NCBI RefSeq assembly: GCF_000143415.4
Contig: NW_003314261.1
Location: 930,001 to 994,000 of the forward strand
Reading direction: 5' to 3'
From: Selaginella moellendorffii
Lineage: Eukaryota; Streptophyta; Lycopodiopsida; Selaginellales; Selaginellaceae
DNA length: 64,000 nucleotides
A program made the translations under genes and the position numbers. Positions 54,045-64,000 of this stretch are shown in pieces (position 1 is the stretch's first letter; each line of letters opens with the position of its first letter). The notes beneath the pieces are model-generated. The model was given only the letters and a program-made list of their open reading frames with translations, did no database searches and was not told the DNA's origin.

Positions 54045-56577
54045 AAACTTAGGAGCTTACACTAGAGTGAATATAGACAGACAAATGGGGTGGTTTGGTG
54101 AAGTGTTCAAAAGTCAACTTTAGTTCCCCTGGGAGATCGAATGGTCGATGCTCCCAGTCCAAACATAGGTGGCACTACCTACTTGGATAGTTGGTGTGGC
54201 TCAACAAAACCTCACTCTAGCCCCATGGCTAGAGCACCCAAAGGTGGAAGGTGGGGAGAGTACCCATGATGTTTACATAGGGCCACGAAAAGTCCTAGAT
54301 TATGGAAAAGAAGAGGGGTAGTCCTCTAATGTAGTGACCAAAGATACGATCACATAGTGAGGAAGTCCCAAAGGATAGTGGGACTTAGTGGTCGGGCTGG
54401 TGGGCCTTGACCCAATGGCAGTGTTGGTGAATATGACCATGGAAAGAAAGGGACTTGGTGGGGACTGAAAAAAGGATATTAGGGAAGGTTGTTCTTCATG
54501 TTTGTAAGCATCCTAAAGATGCTAAAGAGTGGATTTGAGATGATCACTCATGGATAGCCAACTTAGTTTTTGAGAGATGGGACTGTGATGCAAATGGTGT
54601 TGGACCACTAGTGTGGCAAAGATGAATGGACATAGCCTTAGTGTAATGAGCTGATATGTCAGTGGTACCATTGGGTGTCGGTCATGGGATCGGACATGTA
54701 GAGCACTTGGACCAAGTGCAAAGGTTGAGTGGCATAAATGCCATTCTCAAAGGTAGCAAGCCCTAAGTCTGGAATAAAACTTATGGAGGTTATGAGTAAG
54801 AATCCTTCAAATGGTCAAAGGTGTGGTTAAGTGACTAAAGTAGAATGGAAAATTTAGCGCTTACAATCTGTTTGAGAGACAAGATCTACACTAGAGGTGG
54901 GGTCCATTGTAGACATCTTGGAACGATGGGGTGCTTTTACTTATTGACAACTTGGTCTAGAAATAATTTTTGTGGATGAACTCATATAGACAAGTTTGTT
55001 TTAGTTCAAGAATGAAGTCAACTTTTTATCACAACTTCCCTTCTCAAGATTCACACATCCAAGATTTTATCTTAAACAATATAATATGAACAAAAGATAT
55101 TATTGTAACATATAAAATACAACAGACATATCTCCTTAAGTTAGTAACAAGTTATACATGCCATAGTAAGTCCTGCAAGTTAGCCTTGTTTAGTTAAGTC
55201 TTTTGCTAATACAGATTGAGTAATGTGATTGCGATAAAATCCTTAAAGATGGTCTTTTGAATATACTTTGGAGTTTGTAGATGAGTTTTTCACAACCTTT
55301 TTCTACACAACATTTTTAAAATGGTTGAAAGAACTCCTTTATATCCCTTCTTGCATTGGATATACATATATGCTAATATGCATTATAGCTTTTTTAGCCA
55401 TTCTATCCCGAGGAAAAAAGTAGTACATTTTGGCCTTGTAGATAGCATAACATATAGGAGCATTTTTGCATAATCGACACTTAAATATAACAGCAATGGT
55501 ATCATGGGTAGAAAGATTGTTGCAAACCCTTAAAAATTATGGAATTTCTACAATAATCTCAATTGCATACTTCATCCACACAATCCAAATACCTACTATA
55601 GTGAACTATACATATTGTGCCTTTGAAATGTTAGAAGTGTGTAATCTTGATTTTACACTAGTTGTGGATATCCTACTCCTTTTTTGTTTGGAACTAATAT
55701 TGTTGATAAAATCTGGTAGCTTGAAAAAGATGTTGCCATTGTAGTGGGATGGAAGCTCACTCACGAGCCTATATAGAAACAAGTGCATATCAATTGAAAA
55801 GCGGGAAAGCTGGAAAATATTGCTAACAACTTTGAATATTTTTTAAGATGGAGTAACAACGTTAATCCCGGTGTGTGGGATTATAAGATGAGCATACCTG
55901 GATTGAGAAACCACTCCCTAGGCTATTGGGTAGGTTCATCTCTAAGAATACTTGCTAAGGCATGATAGAAAGTGCAAAGCTATCCTCTTAATCTGGAGGA
56001 GAATGACCAAAAAAAAGATGTGAAGCCAAAAGCAAGTAGTAAGAGGATAGAACCAAACCATAGAAATCAAAAGGCATAACCAAGGATGGTTATGCTAGTT
56101 GGGAGTGGAAAATCAAGTGGGGGCTCGAGGGTGTTGTTGCTAGCAACCGTGATGCCATGGAGAGTTTAAAGTATGGAATTGTCCATACTAGACCATATGG
56201 CAATTAGAAAGCTTGCTTAGAAAGAATTTAGAAAATGTATAGCAACTTTGAATGGCACCTCATAAAGCTTTCAAAATTTTCAAAAAGCCTATAAAACCCA
56301 TCCTTCTTAACAACACCAAGATTTGGGTGAACTACCTTAGACAGCTCTACACTTAGCAGATAAGAGACTTAATCACTTCCCAATCACAAGCCCCAATCCA
56401 ATTCAATGAAGATAATAGTCTTGCTACTATTGATCGCCTTCACAAATGAAAAGCCTTAAATGCCTAGGGTCTCATAGATGAATTACTCCAAGTATATGAC
56501 AAGGAGTTCCTTGCATACATATTCCACCCAATCTTTGAACCATCAGTAAATGAAGGTTTTCCTAGGGTATAAACAAT
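54045..56577. other. Repeat-derived DNA without an intact gene
   Basis: Moderately GC-balanced up to about 54900, then AT-rich. No protein domain identified. 55860-56560 may be the decayed upstream part of the LINE that follows. Confidence 0.35.
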
Positions 56578-57113
56578 GAATTGTGTGGTTCCTATCTACA
56601 AATTTGGAGATCCCATGATCCCAAAAAATTACTAAACTATTACGGTGAGCTCTATCTTCTCCAAGTTATTTACAACCATTTTAGAGGGTCATCGAGTCTC
56701 TTGGAGTGAGACTAACTCCAAATGAGCTACTGTAGATCATCTATGCTATAAATTGTGTATACAATGATATACCAATTGTTTTGTTGCTTTGTGGACTTTT
56801 GCAAAGCATTTGACATAGTCCCACAAAAGGAATTATTTCAATGACTTTGGGAGTTAAATATTACACTAGAGCTTGTATATGCTATTCAACAGCTCTATGC
56901 AACAACTTTTGTAGAATATCCAAGAAGTCACAAATGGAATGCACAATAGGTGTCCAAGCAAGGGTGTCCTTATCCCCCATGTTATTTGGATTGTATATTG
57001 ATGCATTAGAAACACTTCTTCACAATGAAGATCTTTTTGACATTCTCATAGCTAATCTCTACTTATACCTCCTCCTATATGCAGATGATTTGCTCTTGTT
57101 TTCCACAACTTAA
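56578..57113 (+). mobile_element. LINE (non-LTR) reverse transcriptase remnant
   Basis: Plus-strand pieces read in the right order: NCVVPIYKFGDPMIPKNY and SSIFSKLF (finger motifs), CFVDFCKAFDIVPQKELF (first catalytic Asp), GVQARVSLSPMLFGLYIDAL (equivalent of GV.QG.PLSP.LF..Y.D) and LLLYADDLLLFS (catalytic YADD). Two or more frameshifts and stops separate them. The Gln-Gly of the GxxQG motif is changed. Confidence 0.75.
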
Positions 57114-57249
57114 CAAAGCCTCTAATGCTAGTTAGACTTGCTCATGACCTTCTATTGCACTACTAGTTTATCTATGAATTTTATAAGATATAAGTCATGG
57201 TATTTAGCCATCCGCAACCAAGATCCATTTGATGAGTTTGTCAATACAA

Positions 57250-57960
57250 AACACCATTATATGTTCTTTCTTCATTAGGATTCTTTGTCATATCTTAAAT
57301 ATATAAACTTGCCACCCTTTAAATGTGTAAAGGTGTCTTTTGAAAAAACCTTTATGTAAATATTGGTGATAAAGGAGTTAAAGTCAGGAAACTCTTTAAG
57401 CTCATCCAAGAAATCACTATATAACTTCACAAATGAGATAAAATTCACTATCTTAGATAATCCATTAGCCATCATATTACCACCTTCATATTTATACCGA
57501 ATCTTAATAGATAATTTTTGTAGGAACTTTTACCAATAAGCAAAGTGGCCTTTTGACCACTAAAATATTGGAGAGATTGATAGTTTGAATTTATATGAAA
57601 GTTTGATCTATGTTATCATTCCTTCACAATAACAATCATGTCTTATATAAATAATGTTAAAGTTGTGGTTTATATATGCCAAAGGATGCCCAACTTGAAG
57701 CAAAATGGATCCAATATATAGCATGTCATTTATATCTATCTAAACCATAAAACACTTCTTAGAATAAAAAGAATCCTCAACACTAAAGCAACATTATTTC
57801 AATTGTTGAAAAAACATTTAACACTTCTCATCCCAACCATGAATAGTAATATACTTTAATGTGCTTTAGAGAAAATCATTCAAGAGAATAGCTATCTCTA
57901 GGAAGTCTTTTATAAACTGTTAAAAAAATCTAGCCATACCAAGGAAATTACAAAGATTAT
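57250..57960 (-). mobile_element. Ty3/gypsy pol remnant (RT end to RNase H)
   Basis: Reading the minus strand from about 57960 downward: LCNFLGMARFF.QFIKDF (the FLGL.GYYR.FI..F block), HGWDEKC, LLQVGHPLAYINHNFN (RNase H start) and KYEGGNMMANGLSKI (the KPGKENVVADALSR block), then a linker. Frame is broken several times. The integrase fragment at 28961 is on the same strand but 28 kb away and not part of this copy. Confidence 0.7.
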
Positions 57961-59051
57961 ACATTATTGAAAGCATAAATCAGTCAATTATGATCTCACA
58001 CTATATAATCAAATCAAATGTTTTAGATATTTAATATCCTCTAAAACAAATTAACTTCAAATAGAACTTGTTGTCTGTCAAAAGTTCCAAAACTCACATC
58101 TCATATTCCTCCATAAAGCTACTAAAATATCATCAAAACAATCAATTGCAAACTTCTCTAAGTAAAGTTATAAAACTTGATTTATCAACTTCTAAAATTT
58201 ATAAAAATATTTGTCAAACCAAATTGGCATCACTAAAAACTTATAATTACCCATACTTGCCTTGGTGGTCATCATTGTATATTCCTCATCCACTCAAGTC
58301 AGCCCTTAGAACATTGAATACTCTTAGAATATTCATGTGATTTATGGTCTAATTAAATTGGAAAAGCACGCTATTTGTCTGTGGAGGTAATAAAAAAGTA
58401 AAACTACAAATATTTCTTCATTTTACTCCTCCCCAATGTGGTGAGTCACTTCTCAAGCATGCCATCTGGAAGGCAGAGAAGAAATGTTATGAAGAAAGTA
58501 TAACATTTCTGTCTACATTTTAATTGGTAGTTTTTTCCTACGGAGCTGAAGTGATTGTTTCAAATCCAAATGCAACCTCCAATGTGGATCTTGTCAAGTT
58601 ATGGAGTTGTAGGTGATAAAATTTCTTTCCTCTTGGTGGCTCATTTAACGTTTGTCACTCTTTTCATGTGAAATTTGCATGACCTGATCTGATCAACACC
58701 ATAAAACAAAGCTATGGACTCTGCTCTTGCAAAAGGAATCATGAGATTGCAAGCTTGATTCACAGGTTAGTTTTCTAAGAAGCAAACTGCCTCTGTGGCA
58801 GCAGCATTCCAGGTGGGAGAAAGCTCTTTTCCATCCAGCTTATGTGATTGCGTTCCAGGGAGTGTGGTCGCCCAAAAGCGGGGGAATGTGGATCTCCTCG
58901 AAGAAGGTAGAATCAACCTCTTTGAATCTGCGGAAGAGAATGCTGACCATCTACAACTCACTATTGGGAGTCCCAGTTTGTCTCAAAGCCCACCCGAAAA
59001 CTTTGCGATCCTCTTGACTTGTAACCAATGAGTTTTAAAAGAAGTTTCAGA
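57961..59051. other. Intergenic; possible exon debris at 58790-59031
   Basis: Mostly AT-rich. 58795-59031 is an open plus-strand frame with balanced composition (FQVGESSFPSSLCDCVPGSV), opposite a shorter minus-strand frame. It may be the 3' untranslated region of the DDAH gene or a relic; no family recognised. Confidence 0.3.
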
Positions 59052-60192
59052 TCAGTCAATGACAATGGAGAGGCATGTCAAACCTCCATCACCTTTGTGG
59101 AACTCTGAAATGTTGGCTGGAATGACGCGCTCGGCAGAGTTTGCGTACAACTCGGCCAGATCGCTTCCGCAAGGATAAGCAGACGGATAGACAAGCGTGT
59201 TTCCCACCCAAAGGAGATTTGCCGCACCTTGGTGTGGAGTAAAGACGCAGTCGCACGAATCCATGGAAGCCTTTCGGATCAGCTCGAGCATCTGTTTGGC
59301 GTGGAAGGTCTCCTCGGCCAGAAAAGAGTTCCGGCCAAGCGGAGACAAGACTGCAAGCCAGCAAAGCAGCAAGAGACTTTAGAAAACAGAAAGAATACCA
59401 GTACCTGATTTTAAGTGCAAGGTTTCAGCAACGTCGATTGGAACAACAGGTATTGGAGAGAAGGCCCGTGCCAGTGCCTCGATTCCTCTCGAGTTTGTCC
59501 TCCTAATCAAGGAGATGTAAAAGAGTGAGTACTGAGTTCACCTATAGAGAGGTGCCTTACATGCTCTTTCCAACAAAGAGGGTGTTTTGGACGTAGAGAA
59601 CATCGCCACCATCAATGGTACCGGGAGGCTCGACGTTGTGAATCTCGAATCCAAGATTTCTAAGCTCTGCCTCCACTGCTTCGACTTCTCCACGCCTCAA
59701 ACTTGCTCCCTGTTATTGTGAGTTCACTGACTATCTGTGATAGATACGATAGATAACTCACAGGACGAGTGATGAGAGCTTTGGATCCAATCACGACCGC
59801 GGTGTCCTCGATGAAAGGGCAGTCGGGGAATTCGTCCATCGGTGAGAGCTCCACGACGTGATCGACGAGCTCTGGACTGGAAAACACGAAATGTGAGAAA
59901 ATGGAAGCTCGATCGAGAAAGAAAACGAGGGACAAGAGAACCTCTCAGGATGTTCACGTAATCCGAATGCTGCTTTCTCGCGAGCTCCACATCGATCGCC
60001 GCCTCAGACTTCTCCATTGTAATGCAGCTGGAGAAAGTGTGTGGAACTCCACGGACGAGCGCCAGGCGTGGCTTGCTAGAGTTCGTTGGCACCGCACCAG
60101 CTGCTGGACAGGAATGAGCTGCTGGAAGCGAGATAATCGAGAATACCTGACGCCACGCATCTGGCAGGGCAAACATCGAGCGCGCGCGCCAT
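59052..60192 (-). CDS. Dimethylarginine dimethylaminohydrolase (DDAH)-like
   Basis: Hydrolyses methylarginines to citrulline in other organisms; the plant substrate is less certain. Exons 60147-60192, 59942-60103, 59762-59871, 59561-59709, 59405-59502 and 59052-59350 join to 287 aa, the usual DDAH length. Motifs of the amidinotransferase fold: LALVRGVPHTFSSCI near the start, CPFIEDTAVVIGSKALITRP with the catalytic Glu, GTIDGGDVL, ETLHLKS with the catalytic His (about residue 190), SPLGRNSFLAEETF, and GDGGLTCLSIVID, where the Cys near the C-terminus is the nucleophile. The first intron (60104-60146) is 43 bp, and an alternative acceptor 18 bp upstream would add six residues. No targeting peptide is evident beyond the Ala-rich start. 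Confidence 0.92.
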
Positions 60193-60416
60193 AGCTTCCC
60201 CTAGAACCCTAAAAATTTCCTCTAGAACCCTAAAAGTATGAATTTGGGGGAAAATAGAATCTTTGCGAAATATTTCCTGTGATCCAATCGAGCGCGAATG
60301 AATCGAGCACGAATCGATCAACGCGATAGCTGAGATTTTAGAAACCATCTCTCATTACACAAATTACACGGTGTTCTTGGATCTTCTTCTTTCGCGCAGC
60401 TGTCTGTGATCCTCGT

Positions 60417-61172
60417 CTACCTGGGAGAGACGGTGATGTTGCCAGCGTCCACCACTAGCTTCCCATTCCTGAATTCGCTCACGGCAGCCAGCGGCCACAC
60501 AAATCCCTTCCATATCAAGCTCGTCGCCAGCGGCACATCGATGATGATCTCCTTTTGCGTGGGCTTGGCCTCAGTGCTGACAGCGATCAAGTAGCTCCGC
60601 CCAACCCATCCAATCCATCCCGCGATGTAGAGGAAGATGAGCCCCGGATAGACGAACTCGCCCAGGTGCTGCTGATCGCCATCGACGATGAGATGGGGCA
60701 ATCCATCCGCGCCACACAAGAGCCCAGCATCGCCATAGAACTTGAATCGCCGCTTGGTCTTCTCGATCGTGGCATTGATCGCCAGCGCCGGCGCGCTATC
60801 GTCGGCGTAGAGCTTGAGCCGCGACTGGAGCTTCTTGATCTCCTTCTTCTCGCGCTTAGCAAAGGCCGCGGAATCCTTGCACTTGGTGAGGCCGGCTACA
60901 TCCGCTGCTGCCTCGGGCGGCGCCGCCACGATTGGAGCGCTGCCGATGATCGCCGCCGCCGCCAGCGCAGCCGCCATTCTACCAGCATTGGATCTGGCCG
61001 CCTGCTGCTCACCCGAGGTGGAGGAAGCTTGGACGAGGAGAGACTTGGATCTCTTGGCGCTGCCGCTGCTGCCTCGAGGGGGCAATGCCAAACCCGAGAA
61101 TGTGGAGCGCGAGGAGACATCCATGGCGGGGTTCTTCAAGCTGGAGAGGGCGACGGACGATGCTGCAGCCAT
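60417..61172 (-). CDS. psaF: Photosystem I reaction centre subunit III precursor (PsaF)
   Basis: Intronless, 251 aa. Residues about 1-75 are a chloroplast transit plus lumen-targeting sequence: Ser/Ala-rich, then a basic segment and the hydrophobic [20 protein letters not shown]. The mature protein begins near [20 protein letters not shown], continues with the lysine-rich lumenal helix that docks plastocyanin, [16 protein letters not shown], and a transmembrane helix [23 protein letters not shown]. The C-terminus is [18 protein letters not shown]. Start at 61172 ([15 protein letters not shown]). An upstream in-frame Met at 61280 would add a non-typical 36-residue extension. Located next to DDAH on the same strand. 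Confidence 0.97.
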   Translation of the reverse strand: MAAASSVALSSLKNPAMDVSSRSTFSGLALPPRGSSGSAKRSKSLLVQASSTSGEQQAARSNAGRMAAALAAAAIIGSAPIVAAPPEAAADVAGLTKCKDSAAFAKREKKEIKKLQSRLKLYADDSAPALAINATIEKTKRRFKFYGDAGLLCGADGLPHLIVDGDQQHLGEFVYPGLIFLYIAGWIGWVGRSYLIAVSTEAKPTQKEIIIDVPLATSLIWKGFVWPLAAVSEFRNGKLVVDAGNITVSPR

Positions 61173-64000
61173 GGTAGATGGATGTTGGTGGAGAAGAGCC
61201 CCAGAAACAGAGCAAGGAGATAGGATGATGGATGAATGGTAATCTTTGCTGCTACACGTGGCTGTGCTTGAGTGGAGCACACAGGATAGCTAGATCATGT
61301 TAAATTTTAAATTAGTACTAGCACTTAACTTTGCCTTCAAATCTGTTTTAGCCTATAGTTTAAAGGTACCATTAGGTGGATTCAAGCTTCCAGTTTTGAT
61401 AAAACTTGGCAGGTTTGTAGTGGATGTTATAAAAAACTCATAGCATCTGAAAGGTGGAATTTCCATGTTGATGAAATATTTCTACTTCTCATGACATAAA
61501 AAAAGTAAGTAGTTCAAGTTTTCTCTTGTGAGGTTCTGATTAGTTGAGTTTAAACTAAGATACGTGTTCTTAGCTTAACTTTACCTTTGGTAGTTCTCTT
61601 GTCAACTATTTGTTCATGTCCTGCTGTAGAGATCCGAATGTATTTAACTTTGAATGAGCACCATCAAGTTCAGTTGATATTTATGGCAAGTGAATATAAT
61701 TGCCTGCTTCACAACTTCCCATTGACTAAAACAGCATCTTTCTTCACCATGAAGCTATTACAAGCCATTGTAGATGCTAATTAAGCATGCAGTTAGCTTG
61801 CATCCTACCAGTGACACAAATGGAGTGGCTAAAGCAGTGGAACAAAGTTAATAATGTCACATTTCTTTGTGCTATAATATTACTCACATGCTTCCAATCT
61901 ATAATAAGTATTATTTTATTAATAATATTTAATAGTTAATTTACTAATTGAGAAATAAATTACACAATCCCTCATATATACTAAGGTTTTTCAATGTTCA
62001 ATTCAGTTCATCATTTTTATAAATAAGTTCGGTATGTGGATATTTATTAAACTTAGTGTTATATTCATATGGTATAGTCAACATAAAAGTATATGAAATT
62101 AAAATAATATATATTAATTAGCCCAAAATAATAAATTAAAAAATTCAAGAGATAAGGAAAATATATAAGTTATAAAAGAAACTAAATTAAATTTCTAAAA
62201 GGAGCTATAGTTTTGTAGCTTATTTAATTTTTAAAATGTTTTACTATTCAAAGATATAAATGTTATTTATGAGATTTACATAATAAACGTGGCTATTTTT
62301 AAGTTAACATAGAGATTCAATGTTAACTTTGAAAGTTAAAAACTTTATTTTTTAGAAATTAAATTAAATTATAAATTACGAAAATATTCATTAATAAAAA
62401 TTCATACTCATGAAGATGACCAATTTCTGTAAATATGACTGGTGAAATATCTTGTCTATTAAAGGAAAAAAAGATCAAAATTTATTTTCACATCTAGCAT
62501 TTTCCAGCTAGTTTAGAATATTTTAATAAATTTTTTAAAAAAAATAAAATTCTCATTATTTACTAAATGTATAAAAATAATTTTAATTTTTTATTAACTA
62601 TTAAAACTAATTTACTTGTGTTTTTAATAATATAAAAATATGCAATAATAACTATGAAACTATATATATAGGGATGGTAGTGGATATATCTAGAATATGC
62701 TTGGATATTCTAGGATATTCTACCATCTAACAGTTATTGTTCATTTAGATTAATTTTGTATTTATAATTTATAAACATGTTTATAATTTATAAACTTTCT
62801 TAAACCCTTTCTAGTATATTCTTTTTGATTCTATCATCTAATGGTTGATATGCAATAAGATTAATTTTGTGTTTATAAATTACGAACATGCTTATAATTA
62901 TAAACTTTATTTGATCAATTGGATTAATAAGTAATAATAAGACTATTATTAAACAAACCAAGTGTTGTTACGCAATTTATTGCATATAAAGGGGTATAAA
63001 CCCCAATTAATATACTATTCCTTTATCTTGAGCACTCACATTTGTGGAATTGAAAGGCACTACAATTTATCCCTAGAGGACAAAACTTTATGGCAATGCT
63101 TTGTTATTAGTGTTTAGGATTGTGTTTTTATTTTAATTCCTTTGTTCTCTTTTAGGTTTAGATTTGTATTAGCTTTTTGCCAAAATTAAAATTCCAATTA
63201 CCACTATGCTTAGGTTTGCTTTTCCTTTTGAGTTTCATTGCATTTCTTTCCTCTATGCTATATTGTCATCAATCAAGGAATATATCATTTGAGGTTGTTA
63301 ATGTTGCTCTGTTAAATTGAGTTTTTGGTGTATAGAGTGTATTGGTGATTATATGAGTGTTGTGCCTGTTCTTGGTATGTTGTTGTTTTTAACTTTTATG
63401 GGATATGATTACATGATTTTTTTTATTCTTGATGTTCTATCAGCTTTAACTGATATAGAGCATAATTATAACATTGATTAGAGAGTTATGGAGGTTTAAG
63501 AGAATGTTTAAGGATTAAATTTATAGTAAAAAAATGTTTATGAACTCAAGTGGATTCCAAATTATGATGAGAAGCTTAATTATTATGGAAATAGCTTTAG
63601 ATATGAATTTAAAATTTCACAGCATAGGTATCAATCTTTTAATTTGTCATTTGATGCCTTCTCTTTACCTTTTACTCTTTCCTAACATTTTCTTATTTCT
63701 CGGCTTGAGCTACTTTCTTATATTCCTAGTGTTTCTTCCTCATCCACAACATTTTTTTCTCTTGACACATTAATCATTTGTGACTCTTATGATTTTTATT
63801 CTCAATTTAATATTGAGTTGAGTGTTTCTGTCCTCATTATATTAGTTTAAATATTAACCATGTATGTGAAGTTAATTTTGTTTATTTTTTTATCAATTAT
63901 AATATTAAGTATTCCCCTATTGCAAAAGTTGAATCACTTTGGCTAGAGTTTTAAGTTGAGTATATATCCCTATTTATGAGTGCCACTAAAAGCCTTTGTT
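61173..64000. other. AT-rich intergenic DNA, no gene seen
   Basis: From about 61800 on the sequence is strongly AT-rich. Open frames are short and of low complexity (for example 63534-63773, hydrophobic Leu/Phe-rich, probably chance). Confidence 0.5.
62715..62920 (+). repeat. Dispersed AT-rich repeat, two adjacent copies
   Basis: 62715-62800 and 62830-62920 share the order CCATCTAA, TAGATTAATTTTGT or AAGATTAATTTTGT, TTTATAA and AACATGYTTATAATT. The first copy also matches the reverse complement of 4265-4370 at the other end of the window. Confidence 0.6.

Overview
The window looks like nuclear DNA of a vascular plant, most likely a lycophyte of the Selaginella type. The grounds are a nuclear-encoded photosystem I PsaF precursor, very short introns (about 40-60 bp), a PPR protein of the PLS class, trichome-birefringence-like, F-box, CHIP and DWNN/U-box genes, and compact gene islands separated by AT-rich repeat land. 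The species assignment is inference from style and family content. One 100-base assembly gap lies at 43339-43438.

Layout. 1-27.4 kb is a gene island. It holds two tandem 2-oxoglutarate dioxygenases (the first cut by the window edge), a RAB3GAP2-like regulatory subunit, a TBL O-acetyltransferase-like protein, two PB1-domain paralogues flanking an F-box gene, an intronless PPR gene, a PQT3/MPE1-like DWNN-zinc knuckle-U-box ligase, a serine carboxypeptidase and a CHIP-type TPR/U-box ligase. 27.4-40.5 kb is repeat-rich and holds fossils: Ty1/copia and Ty3/gypsy fragments, a glycerol-3-phosphate transporter tail, a sigma-factor fragment, a tRNA-Phe pseudogene, a broken F-box gene with a second partial copy, a small secreted Cys-rich peptide gene and a 289-bp MITE.

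40479-52890 is the most interesting part: a 12.4-kb DNA transposon with 24-bp identical terminal inverted repeats and a 4-bp target-site duplication (AAGA). It carries two divergent genes. One is a transposase-like protein of about 1,000 aa. The other is a multi-exon gene of about 1,650 codons that appears to join a ParB-like domain, a long acidic region and an FCP1/HAD-phosphatase-like domain. The element contains 23 copies of a 22-bp palindrome, several of which fill its tiny introns. The MITE at 33707-33995 shares both element ends and the palindrome, and has its own TSD (CAAT), so it looks like a non-autonomous relative in the opposite orientation. The large accessory gene is interrupted by seven in-frame stops, each explainable by one C-to-T change, plus one frameshift, so this copy looks methylated and decaying.

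52.9-59 kb holds a minisatellite, a 5S rRNA-derived fragment, a LINE reverse-transcriptase relic and a Ty3/gypsy relic. 59.0-61.2 kb holds two more good genes, DDAH and PsaF. 61.2-64 kb is AT-rich with a dispersed repeat.

Family names come from motifs recognised by eye. Exon coordinates were set from GT-AG signals and reading-frame continuity, and no database search was run.
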